From JANNWF01 sp052390415 (GTDB lineage: Bacteria > Pseudomonadota > Gammaproteobacteria > Xanthomonadales > Xanthomonadaceae), in assembly GCA_052390415.1 (NCBI GenBank), contig JBQTGY010000006.1, forward strand, positions 1 to 64,000: a stretch of DNA of 64,000 nucleotides, in the 5' to 3' direction. The notes beneath the pieces were generated by a model. It ran no database searches and was not told the DNA's origin. It was given only the letters and a program-made list of their open reading frames with translations. Each line of letters opens with the position of its first letter. Positions within the stretch are counted from its first letter, which is position 1. Positions 41,916-50,532 of this stretch are shown here, in pieces. A program made the position numbers and the translations under genes.

Positions 41916-42878
41916 ATGCACAACACCTGGCCCCAGCTTCAAGGCGGTGACTTTCCCGCCATTCAACGTCGTGGGTTGAGCACGTTGCAGCTCAATCTTG
42001 GATATTTGTGCAACTTGAGTTGCATTCATTGCCATGTGAATGCGGGGCCGCGGCGGACCGAGTTGATGGATCGGGCGACGATGCAGGTGGCCTTGGAAGT
42101 GGCTGAGCGGCATGCGGTCAAACAGTTCGATTTGACCGGCGGGTCGCCGGAAATGAATCCAGACTTTCGCTGGTTGGTGGCCGAGGCAAGGGCGCGCGGG
42201 ATAGCGGTGATGGATCGTTTGAATCCGACCATCATGGAAGAGGCGGGTTACGAATGGGTGGCTGAGTTCCTGGCCGCCCAGCGCGTCGAGGCCGTGGCGT
42301 CCTTGCCCTGTTACAGCGCGGCCAATGTGGACGAACAGCGTGGTGAAGGCGTGTTTGCATCGTCGATTCGGGCCTTGCAGACATTGAACGCGCTGGGCTA
42401 CGGCAAACCTGATAGCGGGCTGGTGCTGAATCTGGTCTACAACCCGAACGGCGCCTTTCTGCCACCCGATCAAGCCAAGCTGGAAGCCGACTACAAACAA
42501 TTGCTCGGCGAGCGCTTCGGGATCGTCTTCAACCAGTTGTTCGCACTCGCCAACATGCCGATCAAACGCTATGGCTCGTGGCTGGTGTCCAAAGGCAAGT
42601 TCGACGACTACATGCAGACCTTGCGCAACGCGCATCGGCCGGAGAACGTCGCCAACGTGATGTGTCGCGACCTGATCAGCGTCGATTGGCGCGGCTATTT
42701 GTACGACTGCGACTTCAACCAGATGCTCGATTTGCCGACCGAAAGCAGCGGTGAGCAGCGGCCGCATTTGCGTGACTTGCTGAGCGAGCCTGTGCCGCGC
42801 CGCATCGCCGTCGCCAAACATTGTTTCGGTTGCACGGCGGGGCAGGGTTCCAGCTGTGGCGGTGCGCTTGCGGCCTGA
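41916..42878 (+). CDS. arsS: Arsenosugar biosynthesis radical SAM protein ArsS
   Basis: The 320-residue enzyme has the radical SAM cluster motif CNLSCIHC (Cys32, Cys36, Cys39) after TLQLNLGYL, the glycine motif FDLTGGSPEMN and a C-terminal Cys-rich DUF3641 domain. That domain has MCRDLISVDWRGYLYDCDFN and ends HCFGCTAGQGSSCGG. This is the TIGR04167 family, in which some members carry selenocysteine near the C-terminus; here all positions are Cys. ArsS is thought to join a deoxyadenosyl group to dimethylarsenic, forming the arsenosugar precursor. A 303-base gap with repeats separates it from the preceding gene, and there is no clear ribosome site because heptads fill that space. Confidence 0.93.
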   Translation: MHNTWPQLQGGDFPAIQRRGLSTLQLNLGYLCNLSCIHCHVNAGPRRTELMDRATMQVALEVAERHAVKQFDLTGGSPEMNPDFRWLVAEARARGIAVMDRLNPTIMEEAGYEWVAEFLAAQRVEAVASLPCYSAANVDEQRGEGVFASSIRALQTLNALGYGKPDSGLVLNLVYNPNGAFLPPDQAKLEADYKQLLGERFGIVFNQLFALANMPIKRYGSWLVSKGKFDDYMQTLRNAHRPENVANVMCRDLISVDWRGYLYDCDFNQMLDLPTESSGEQRPHLRDLLSEPVPRRIAVAKHCFGCTAGQGSSCGGALAA

Positions 42879-43169
42879 AGCAACGCGAAGGCTTCCAAAC
42901 CTTGGCCGCTTGTTAAGCCACTTGGAAGTCAAGGTCCAAAAGGGCCTTGCTGGCCTTCATCAAGTCCTTCTGTCAGCCACGGTAAATCTAGTTGGCGGGC
43001 GCGTGAACGAGTGATTTTCGCAAGTGCGCGATGGCGCATTGGTCGCCGGATACTGCGGCCGCCGGTCAGGCCGGCAAACAAGTCAATCACCCCAGCCAAT
43101 AGTCGCCGCTATGCAGCGTCAGGTCGCGATGGGCTGGGATTGTCTCGGACTCACCACAAGGATTGCCTC
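42879..43169. other. Intergenic region between arsS and the outer-membrane protein gene
   Basis: No gene is supported. A weak stem (AAGGTCC-AAAA-GGGCCTT at 42931-42948) without a T run may end the arsS transcript. The second half presumably carries the promoter of the next gene, whose ribosome site AAGGA is at 43157-43161. Confidence 0.5.
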
Positions 43170-43709
43170 ATGTTCAAACACCTTTTGCTTGGCGCGGTTG
43201 CTAACGCCCTGTTGTTCGGCTCACTGGCTGCAAGCGCTCAGGATCGCCCGTTCTATCTGCACGGCACCATTGGCGAAGGCACGATCGAAGATTCCCGTTT
43301 CGTCGACGACGATAACGATACCGCGCTCGGGCTTCGCTTTGGCTGGCGCTTCCTGCCGTGGCTGGCGGTGGAGGCGGGCTATGGTCAGCTCGGTGATTAC
43401 CAGCCGAACTGTGGAGGTGAAATTTGCCCGGCCGTGGTTTTTCCGGAGCTTGAGTATGAAAGCATCGAACTAGGCCTGAACGCGCGCGTGCCGTTTGGCG
43501 AAACCCCGATGTTCGGCGTTGCACGCGTCGGCGTGCATGAGTTTGATGTCGGCTTTGGTGGCTCGGAAACCGAGCCCTATTACGGAATCGGCTTCGGCTA
43601 CGCCTTCAACGACCGCTTCAGCGTGAGCCTCGATTGGGATCGTTATGAAACGGGTGTGTCGCGCTTCAATGTGGATCGGTTGGGGCTGGGATTGGAAGTG
43701 GCGTTTTAG
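43170..43709 (+). CDS. Outer-membrane beta-barrel protein (paralogue A)
   Basis: The 179-residue product has a signal peptide ending ASA, followed by QDRPFYLHGTIGEGTIED and alternating strands to a terminal Phe (LGLGLEVAF), the C-terminal signature of outer-membrane barrels. Eight strands are likely, in the OmpA/OmpW-like size range. A Cys pair sits in NCGGEICPAVVF. It is clearly homologous to the protein encoded at 44703-45251 (FYLHG, GWR-LPWLAVE, ELGLN-RVPFG, VGFGGS). A terminator hairpin follows directly. The start is supported by the signal peptide and AAGGA. Confidence 0.82.
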   Translation: MFKHLLLGAVANALLFGSLAASAQDRPFYLHGTIGEGTIEDSRFVDDDNDTALGLRFGWRFLPWLAVEAGYGQLGDYQPNCGGEICPAVVFPELEYESIELGLNARVPFGETPMFGVARVGVHEFDVGFGGSETEPYYGIGFGYAFNDRFSVSLDWDRYETGVSRFNVDRLGLGLEVAF

Positions 43710-43724
43710 GCCACGCTTCACCGA

Positions 43725-43763
43725 CGCACGCCGCGCCTCATTGGCGAGGCGTGCGCTTGTTTT
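43725..43763 (+). terminator. Intrinsic terminator after the barrel protein gene
   Basis: CGCACGCC pairs with GGCGTGCG and an inner CGCC/GGCG stem closes a TCATT loop; CTTGTTTT follows. The hairpin includes the stop codon of the convergent queF gene, so the two ends overlap in space. Confidence 0.65.
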
Positions 43764-44625
43764 CTGGTCCCACTCGCGGCTCGCTGCTGCGCCAGGGGTT
43801 GATGTCGATGCCGCCGCGGCGCGTGTAGCGGGCATACACCAGCAAGGTTGTCGGCGCGCAGCGCTCGCGCAGATCGACAAACATCCGCTCGACACAATGT
43901 TCGTGGAAGTCGGCGTGTTCACGAAAGCTGGCGACATAACGCAGCAAGCCGCCACGATCAATCCGCGGGCCGCTGTAGGTGACGTGCAGCGTAGCCCAAT
44001 CGGGTTGGCCGGTGACCGGGCAGTTCGACTTCAATGCATCGCTGGTCAGCGTTTCGGTCACCGGATGCTGCGCGTCCGCGTGCAGCAAGCCTGCGTCGGG
44101 TGGACCGTAGTGATCGATATCGACATCGGCATCGTCGATGGATTCGCCCTGCATGCCAACGACGACAATTGAACGTGAGTCGGTGTGCGCCATCACGTCG
44201 ACGCTGACCTCAGCGCCAGCGACAGCGCTGAGGTCGCGGTGCAGGGTTGCCTCCACATCGGAAATGTCATCGACACGCTGTTGCATGAAGCCGTTCAAGT
44301 ACAACTTCAGCGACTTCGATTCGATCAGGTTGGGTGAGTCTGCCGGCACATCCAGACGCAGCAGGGCGACACGCGGTCGACCTCGCACATCGAGCCAGGA
44401 AAACTCGTAGGCATTCCATATGTCGGCACCAAAAAATGTGTGCCCAATGTCAGTGCCAAGCGTTGCGCGTTGGCCTGCACGCGCAATCGGAAAAAGTCGG
44501 CCTGGGTCGTAGTGGCCGGCATAGATCGTGGCCTTGCCAAGCGCGGAGTCATGAACAGTGTGCATCGACAAAGTGTAGGTCAGTCGCGGCTTGTCGTAAG
44601 CTTCGTGGTGGTCCGGGTGATTCAT
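43738..44625 (-). CDS. queF: NADPH-dependent 7-cyano-7-deazaguanine reductase QueF
   Basis: The 295-residue enzyme reduces the nitrile preQ0 to preQ1 in queuosine synthesis. It is the long, two-domain type. The NADPH-binding QueF motif is ESKSLKLYLNGF (residues 102-113), and the catalytic Cys202 lies in LKSNCPVTGQPDWATL. The substrate-binding region HADFHEHCVERMF follows. The ATG at 44625 begins the typical N-terminus; upstream in-frame codons overlap the paralogue promoter region. It is flanked by two paralogous barrel genes and transcribed against the first and away from the second. No preQ1 riboswitch was recognised. Confidence 0.95.
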   Translation of the reverse strand: MNHPDHHEAYDKPRLTYTLSMHTVHDSALGKATIYAGHYDPGRLFPIARAGQRATLGTDIGHTFFGADIWNAYEFSWLDVRGRPRVALLRLDVPADSPNLIESKSLKLYLNGFMQQRVDDISDVEATLHRDLSAVAGAEVSVDVMAHTDSRSIVVVGMQGESIDDADVDIDHYGPPDAGLLHADAQHPVTETLTSDALKSNCPVTGQPDWATLHVTYSGPRIDRGGLLRYVASFREHADFHEHCVERMFVDLRERCAPTTLLVYARYTRRGGIDINPWRSSEPRVGPENKRTPRQ

Positions 44626-44702
44626 CGCTTGGGACCGCGAAGCCGTCTGCCCCAGAGCAAGAACGGCGATACCATTCCCCGACGACAATCAAGGATCAGA
44701 TC

Positions 44703-45251
44703 ATGCGCAAACACACCCTGCTTGGAACCACCCTCAGTGCCTTGCTGCTGTGCGCGACCGCCGCCCACGCGCAGGACACCAGCTTCTATCTGCACGGCAG
44801 CCTTGGTCAGGGCACCATCGAGACCGAGCAGTTCGTGGCGTATGACGATGACAAGGACACCACCTTGGCGGTGGCGTTCGGCTGGCGCTTGCGGCCATGG
44901 TTGGCGGTCGAGTTCGGCTACAACGATTTTGGCAACTACCAGTCGCGCTGCCCGGCGGCCGTGTGCCCGCCACTGCTCGTGTTTCGCGATCTCGACTACA
45001 CCAGTTTCGAGCTTGGCCTGAACTTCCGCGTGCCGTTTGGTGACAGCGGCGTGTTCGGCCAAGCGCGCGCTGGCGTGCACAACTGGGATGTCGGCTTTGG
45101 CGGCTCCAACACGGATCCGCGTTACGGCTTGGGCGTCGGTTATGTCATCAACGACCGCTTTGACGTGAGCCTGGACTTCGACCAGTACCAGACCGACAAC
45201 GCCATTCGCGATCTGGATCGCGTGAGCGTAGGCGTCGACTTCAAGTTCTGA
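44703..45251 (+). CDS. Outer-membrane beta-barrel protein (paralogue B)
   Basis: The 182-residue product has a signal peptide ending AHA, then QDTSFYLHGSLGQGTIETEQ and strands ending in a terminal Phe (VSVGVDFKF). It parallels the protein at 43170-43709 throughout, including the Cys pair (SRCPAAVCPP), the PFGDSGVFGQARAGVH stretch and VGFGGSNTDPRYGLGVGY, so the two arose by duplication with queF now between them. AAGGA lies seven bases before the ATG. Its 77-base separation from queF implies a compact divergent promoter. Function is unknown. Confidence 0.82.
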   Translation: MRKHTLLGTTLSALLLCATAAHAQDTSFYLHGSLGQGTIETEQFVAYDDDKDTTLAVAFGWRLRPWLAVEFGYNDFGNYQSRCPAAVCPPLLVFRDLDYTSFELGLNFRVPFGDSGVFGQARAGVHNWDVGFGGSNTDPRYGLGVGYVINDRFDVSLDFDQYQTDNAIRDLDRVSVGVDFKF

Positions 45252-45360
45252 TCTCACTCGCCTCGGCTCCAGTCGACTGCGACTGCGAGCCGGGGAGTTG
45301 TGACGTGAGCCTGCGCCCGTCCGCCTGATGGTGCGCGGGTGCCGTTGTCAGCATCGCTGC

Positions 45361-47475
45361 ATGAAATCGCGTACTCGCACAACCAAGCCGCTGCCAGCGC
45401 TCCTGCTGGGATTGCTTTCCTGCTTTACGACGTGTCCGTTGTTGGCGCAATCGCCGACGAGCGTCGATACCCGTCGAGCTGCCGCTGAAGGCAAACTGGC
45501 CACCCGTCTGGATGGCGTTCACGTCGTTGCTCGTCGATTGCGTGATCGCGCCCTTGAGGCCACCTCGCGCGTGTCCGACGAGCGCATTTCCCGCATCGCA
45601 GCGAGCCATGCCAACGAATCCCTGAGCCGCCTGCCTGGCGTATGGATCAGCCGTGGCAGCGGACAAGAACAACTGACCGCGATCCGCTCACCCGTGCTCA
45701 CGGGAACCGGCGCCTGCGGCGCTTTCCTGATGCTCGAAGACGGCGTGCCGATTCGCCCGGCCGCGTTCTGCAACGTCAACCAGTTGGCTGAGTTGCCCAC
45801 CGAGTTGGCCGGCGGCATCGAAGTGCTGCGCGGTCCCGGCACGGCGGTACACGGATCGAATGCGCTGCACGGCGTGATCGATGTGCGGCCGCGCCGCATC
45901 GATGAAGAATTGCGCGCTGGCAGTTTCGAGACCGGCGCGCAGGACTTCGCGCGGATCATGGCGAGCGCCGCTGATGGCGAACGTTGGCGCATCGATGGCG
46001 TTGCCACGGATGCCGGCAGTTTCCGCGTCGACGAAGGCTATCGGCAGCACAAATGGGTGGCGCAGTGGCAGGACGCGCAACGCTCGGGTGAGCCGCGCCT
46101 GCTGCTGTCGGCCAGTCGTCTGGATCAGGATACCGCTGGGTTCATCGCAGGATTTGACGCCTACCGCGACAGTAGGCGCGACGACAACGCCAACCCGGAG
46201 GCATTTCGACGCGGGCATGCGCTGCGCCTGCAAGGGCGCTGGTCATGGTGGCTCGACGACGAGGCAAGTCTTTCCTTTGTGCCGTATGCCCGCACCGATG
46301 CGATGCGCTTCCTGCAACACTTCAATCTCGGCCAACCGTTGGAGGAAAACCAAAGCGAGAGTGTCGGTGCGCAGCTGCTGTGGCAACGTGAGGGTGGCTG
46401 GCAGCCGCAGGCGGGAATGGATTTCGAGTTCGCCAGCGGGGATTTGCTGGAAATCCAAGCGCAGGCGCTGACGACCGGCACTGCCGCGCAACAGGCTATT
46501 CGCCCGGCAGGACGTCACTACGACTATTCCGTCGACACTGCCAATGTCGCCGCGTTTGTGCAGTGGAATATGGCGCTGGCTTCGCGTTGGCAGCTGCAGG
46601 CAGGACTGCGCGGTGAAGTGCACCGATTTGACTATGCCAACCGCATCGGTGACGGCAACCTGCGCGATGACGGCAGCGCCTGTGGTTTTGGTGGTTGCCT
46701 GTTCAACCGACCGGCGGATCGGCGCGACCAGTTTTCGGATGCCAGCGGCAGCATCGGCCTGCAATGGGATGTGCATGATCAGCACGCCATCGTTGCTCGC
46801 TTGGCGCGTGCGTTCCGGGTGCCACAAGCCGGCGAGCTGTATCGCTTGCAGCGTGGACAAGCGGTGGCGGACTTGCAGCCGGAAACCTTGGTCGGACTGG
46901 AATTGGGCTGGCGCGCGCAAGCACGGTCATGGTCGGCGACCGTGGACGCGTATGACTACCGCAAGCAGCACGTGATTCTGCGTGATGCGCTGGGTTTCAC
47001 CATCAATGACGGCCGCACGCGCCATCGTGGAGTCGAGTCCGGCGTGCAATGGCAGTGGCATCCGCAGTGGTCGCTCGGTGCCGAGCTTGCCTTTGCCGAT
47101 CATCGTTACGCGTTTGATCGCGACGCGGCGGCGGGCGAAGTGATCCGCGTTGGCAATCGCATCGATACCGCGCCGCGTTGGTTGGGCGGTGCACGATTGG
47201 CGCACACGCGAGCGCTCGCAGGCGAGTTCGAGCTGGAGTGGCGACATCAGGGCAGTTACGACCTCGATGCCGCCAACACCGCGCGCTATCCCGGCCATGA
47301 CCTGCTCAACCTGCGCTGGCACCGCGCTTTCAATGATCGCTGGACGCTGAGTGCCCGCGTGTTGAACGTGCAGGACCGTCGCTATGCCGAGCGCGCGGAT
47401 TTCGCCTTCGGTCAATACCGCTACTTTCCCGGCGCAGGTCGCGAATTGTTCGTGTCGATCGCCTGGCAACGCTGA
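45361..47475 (+). CDS. TonB-dependent outer-membrane receptor
   Basis: The 704-residue protein has a signal peptide (cleavage near LLAQ) and a plug domain with SLSRLPGVWISRGSGQEQLT, GGIEVLRGPGTAVHGSNALH and GVIDVRP. The barrel ends LFVSIAWQR. The plug contains two cysteines (GTGACGAFL and AAFCNVNQL) that could form a disulphide. A later Cys pair is at GSACGFGGCLFN. No TonB box is obvious. The start at 45361 is chosen for the signal peptide. The ligand is unknown. The next gene, oleC, starts 28 bases downstream, so a shared transcript is possible although functionally unexplained. Confidence 0.88.
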   Translation: MKSRTRTTKPLPALLLGLLSCFTTCPLLAQSPTSVDTRRAAAEGKLATRLDGVHVVARRLRDRALEATSRVSDERISRIAASHANESLSRLPGVWISRGSGQEQLTAIRSPVLTGTGACGAFLMLEDGVPIRPAAFCNVNQLAELPTELAGGIEVLRGPGTAVHGSNALHGVIDVRPRRIDEELRAGSFETGAQDFARIMASAADGERWRIDGVATDAGSFRVDEGYRQHKWVAQWQDAQRSGEPRLLLSASRLDQDTAGFIAGFDAYRDSRRDDNANPEAFRRGHALRLQGRWSWWLDDEASLSFVPYARTDAMRFLQHFNLGQPLEENQSESVGAQLLWQREGGWQPQAGMDFEFASGDLLEIQAQALTTGTAAQQAIRPAGRHYDYSVDTANVAAFVQWNMALASRWQLQAGLRGEVHRFDYANRIGDGNLRDDGSACGFGGCLFNRPADRRDQFSDASGSIGLQWDVHDQHAIVARLARAFRVPQAGELYRLQRGQAVADLQPETLVGLELGWRAQARSWSATVDAYDYRKQHVILRDALGFTINDGRTRHRGVESGVQWQWHPQWSLGAELAFADHRYAFDRDAAAGEVIRVGNRIDTAPRWLGGARLAHTRALAGEFELEWRHQGSYDLDAANTARYPGHDLLNLRWHRAFNDRWTLSARVLNVQDRRYAERADFAFGQYRYFPGAGRELFVSIAWQR

Positions 47476-47503
47476 GCGCCGGCGCTCGCACTAAACTTCA
47501 GGC

Positions 47504-49180
47504 ATGACTGAACCCTGCAACATCGCCGCCGCCTTGCCGCGCATGGCCAGCGAGCGACCGGACCAGATCGCCATCCGCTGCCCCAGTGGACGCCGCGCTG
47601 ACGGTGGCGTCGCCTATGCCAATGCCAATGCACTCAGCTACGCCGATCTGGATCAACGCAGCAATGCGATCGCCGCCGGATTGCACGCTGCAGGCGTGAG
47701 TCGCGGCATGCATGCCGCACTGATGGTGCGGCCATCGCCGGAGTTGTTTTTGCTGATGTTCGCGCTGTTCAAATTGGGTGCGGTGCCGGTGTTGATCGAT
47801 CCGGGCATTTCCAAGCGCGCGCTCAAACAATGTCTGGACGAAGCCGCACCGGTGGCATTCATCGGCATCCCGCTGGCACACGCCGCGCGCTGTGTGCTCG
47901 GTTGGGCGCGCAAGCATGTGCGTTTGCCGATCACCGTTGGGCAGCGCTGGTTTTGGGGCGGACAGACACTTGAGGATATTGAAGCGCGTGGCGCGACGCT
48001 GCCGTTTGCCATCGCCGACACCGCGCCCGACGAGATTGCCGCCATTCTGTTCACCTCGGGCTCGACCGGAGTGCCCAAGGGCGTGGTCTATCGGCACCGG
48101 CATTTTGTGGCGCAGATTGACCTGTTGCGCGAGGCGCTGGCGATTGCTCCTGGCGGTATCGACCTACCCACCTTTCCGCCCTTCGCATTGTTTGATCCGG
48201 CGCTGGGACTGACCAGTGTCATCCCCGACATGGATCCCACGCGACCCGCCCAAGCCGATCCGCGCAAGTTGATCCAGGCCATCAACGACTTCAGCGTGAC
48301 CCGCATGTTTGGTTCGCCAGCGCTGCTGGACACCTTGAGTCGGTTCGGCGAAACGCAGCGGGTGAACTTGCCGAGCTTGAGCCAAGTGACTTCAGCGGGC
48401 GCTCCGGTGCCGCCCGAGGTGGTCGCCCGCATGCAAGCCATGTTGCCTGCTGATGCCCAAATCTGGACGCCGTACGGTGCCACCGAGTGCCTGCCCGTCG
48501 CCGTCATCGAAGGCCGCGAACTGCGAGCGACCCGCGAAGCCACCGAGTCCGGTGCTGGCACCTGCGTGGGAAGACCCGTGCGTGGCAACGATGTGCGGAT
48601 CATCGCGATTGTTGATGCCGCGCTTCCGAGTTGGTCCGATGTCAGCGAATTGCCGACTGGCGAAGTGGGCGAAATCACGGTCGCCGGTCCATCGGTCACC
48701 GATGCTTACTTCGCCCGACCAGCCGCCACGGCGCTGGCCAAGATAAGCGAAACGCTTGCCGATGGCGGCTTGCGTATCGTCCATCGAATGGGCGATCTCG
48801 GCTGGTTCGATCAAGACGGTCGACTCTGGTTCTGTGGCCGCAAGACGCAGCGTCTCGAGACCGCCAACGGCCCGCTTTACACGGAGCAGGTCGAGCCGAT
48901 CTTCTGCACCTTGCCCGAGGTGCGTCGCGCGGCCTTGGTCGGTGTCGGCGCGCGTGGGCAACAGCTGCCGGTGATCTGCATCGAGTTGCTGCCCGCCACG
49001 CCGCGCCGTGCGCGTCGCGACCTGCTCGTCCGTCTACGCGAAGTCGCCAGTCGGCATGCACGCACCGCGGCTATCACGAACTTTCTGTTTCATCGCCGGT
49101 TTCCGGTCGATATCCGCCACAACGCAAAGATTGGCCGCGAACAGTTGGCGGTGTGGGCGGCGGGAAAGTTGGGACGCTAG
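47504..49180 (+). CDS. oleC: Olefin beta-lactone synthetase OleC
   Basis: The 558-residue AMP-binding enzyme has the P-loop motif ILFTSGSTGVPKGVVYRHRH, the adenylate motif TPYGATECLPVAVIE and the hinge/aspartate region MGDLGWFDQDGRLWFCGRK, and it ends in a HNAKIGREQLAVWA-type C-terminal lysine motif. The close match to the 'fatty-acid--CoA ligase/OleC' pattern and the adjacent oleD identify it as OleC. That enzyme turns beta-hydroxy acids into beta-lactones in long-chain olefin synthesis. OleB, which decarboxylates the lactone, and OleA, which condenses acyl-CoAs, are not in this window. Confidence 0.9.
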   Translation: MTEPCNIAAALPRMASERPDQIAIRCPSGRRADGGVAYANANALSYADLDQRSNAIAAGLHAAGVSRGMHAALMVRPSPELFLLMFALFKLGAVPVLIDPGISKRALKQCLDEAAPVAFIGIPLAHAARCVLGWARKHVRLPITVGQRWFWGGQTLEDIEARGATLPFAIADTAPDEIAAILFTSGSTGVPKGVVYRHRHFVAQIDLLREALAIAPGGIDLPTFPPFALFDPALGLTSVIPDMDPTRPAQADPRKLIQAINDFSVTRMFGSPALLDTLSRFGETQRVNLPSLSQVTSAGAPVPPEVVARMQAMLPADAQIWTPYGATECLPVAVIEGRELRATREATESGAGTCVGRPVRGNDVRIIAIVDAALPSWSDVSELPTGEVGEITVAGPSVTDAYFARPAATALAKISETLADGGLRIVHRMGDLGWFDQDGRLWFCGRKTQRLETANGPLYTEQVEPIFCTLPEVRRAALVGVGARGQQLPVICIELLPATPRRARRDLLVRLREVASRHARTAAITNFLFHRRFPVDIRHNAKIGREQLAVWAAGKLGR

Positions 49181-49209
49181 GGGCGCGAAACGCGGGACTT
49201 GGGACTCCG

Positions 49210-49304
49210 AGTGCGTCACGCGACGCACTTCATGGTTTTGTCGGAGCGCCGGCAGGCGCGTTCAAATGTTTGGGCCCACTGTGATCGCGCCTGCTGGCGC
49301 TACC
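49210..49304. repeat. REP-like repeats between oleC and oleD
   Basis: AGTGCGTC-ACGC-GACGCACT (49210-49229) is a perfect 8-bp stem. It is followed by inverted copies of GGAGCGCCGGCAGGCGCG (49243-49260) and its counterpart at 49285-49304, the latter two imperfect. A CCCCAGT run follows around 49329-49345. The 216-base gap holds no gene. Confidence 0.78.
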
Positions 49305-49396
49305 GCAAAATGGATAACCGCAAAGAGTCCCCAGTCCCCAGTCCCGCCCTTCAACTCAGCTAGCATTCCCCCACGTTCCACAGAAGCAGCAAACGC

Positions 49397-50410
49397 ATGG
49401 CTAAGGTGTTGGTCACGGGCGGCGGCGGGTTCCTTGGCTTCGCGCTGTGTCGCGGCTTGCTCGAGGGCGGCCATGAGGTCAGCAGTTACAGCCGCGCCAG
49501 GCATGCGCCGCTGCATGCGTTGGGAGTTTCGCAGTTGCAGGGCGATCTGGCTGATTTCGGCAGCGTGATCGACGCCTGCGAGGGCATGGACGCAGTGTTT
49601 CACGTCGGTGCCAAGGCCGGCGCCTCCGGCAGTTTTCGCGACTATTTTGATGCCAATGTGCGCGGCACACGTAATGTGATCGCCGGTTGTCGAATGCACG
49701 ACGTGCCGATCCTGATCCACACCTCCAGCCCCAGCGTCGCCCACAACGGTCATGTCGAAGTGCAGGGCGGCAATGAAATGAGCGCGCCTGTTGCAAGCCG
49801 ATTCAAGGCCTACTATCCGGCGACCAAGGCCGTCGCAGAGCGCATTGTGCTGGAGGAGAATGGCGACGGCCTGCGCACCATCGCATTGCGACCGCGCCTG
49901 ATCTGGGGGCCGGGTGACAATCATCTGCTGCCGCGGCTGGTTCAACGCGCGCAGTCAGGCCGGCTACGCTTCGTTGGCGATGGCAGCAATCGAATCGATA
50001 CCACCTATATTGACAATGCCGTCGATGCTCATCTGAAGGCCTACGCGGCCCTCACCGGCAAACTTGCCGGGCGCTGCACGGGCAAGGCCTACTTCATTTC
50101 CAATGGTGAACCCAAAGCGGTCGCAGACATCATCAATGCACTGCTGTCTGCAGCGGGCGTGCCTGCGATCCAGAAGCAAATCCCGTTTGCGGCCGCCTAC
50201 GCCATCGGCGGCGTGCTTGAACGGATTTACGATGTGTTCAATCTGCGTGCTGAGCCGCCGATGACACGCTTCATTGCCGAACAGTTGGCCACACCGCACT
50301 GGTATGACATCGGCGCCGCGCGCCGCGATTTTGGCTATGTGCCCAGCGTGAGTATCGCAACCGGATTGGAGCGCCTGGCCACGTGGTGGCGCGACCCCCG
50401 CCGCGCATGA
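49397..50410 (+). CDS. oleD: 2-alkyl-3-oxoalkanoate reductase OleD
   Basis: The 337-residue short-chain dehydrogenase of the extended (epimerase-like) type has the nucleotide-binding motif VLVTGGGGFLGFALCRGL, the DFGSVIDACEGMDAVFHVGA region, a catalytic Ser in HTSSPSVAHNG and the YxxxK in YYPATKAVAERIV. It reduces the beta-keto acid made by OleA to the beta-hydroxy acid used by OleC. Placement after oleC supports the call. A 216-base repeat-containing gap separates the two, so they may not be strictly cotranscribed. Confidence 0.9.
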   Translation: MAKVLVTGGGGFLGFALCRGLLEGGHEVSSYSRARHAPLHALGVSQLQGDLADFGSVIDACEGMDAVFHVGAKAGASGSFRDYFDANVRGTRNVIAGCRMHDVPILIHTSSPSVAHNGHVEVQGGNEMSAPVASRFKAYYPATKAVAERIVLEENGDGLRTIALRPRLIWGPGDNHLLPRLVQRAQSGRLRFVGDGSNRIDTTYIDNAVDAHLKAYAALTGKLAGRCTGKAYFISNGEPKAVADIINALLSAAGVPAIQKQIPFAAAYAIGGVLERIYDVFNLRAEPPMTRFIAEQLATPHWYDIGAARRDFGYVPSVSIATGLERLATWWRDPRRA

Positions 50411-50423
50411 ATCGCGAATCAAT

Positions 50424-50516
50424 GGGGTGCGCCTTGCACGCACCGCATACTCGTCGTTGGGGTGCGCAGTCGGTCGATGGCTCGCATGGTGGTTGCTGCG
50501 TGCAGACGCACCTTTG
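50424..50516. repeat. Diverged copy of the GGGTGCGTC palindromic family
   Basis: GGGGTGCGCCTTGCACGCAC at 50424-50443 is near-palindromic. GCTGCGTGCAGACGCACCTT at 50495-50514 is an inverted relative. It lies between the convergent oleD and YHS-protein genes and resembles 26229-26291. Confidence 0.7.
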
Positions 50517-50532
50517 TGCCCCGGCGTCGCGC

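Noticed and set aside
44626..44702. preQ1 riboswitch before queF
   Set aside because: The region is only 77 bases, shared with a divergent gene, and shows neither the small preQ1 aptamer core nor an A-rich tail.
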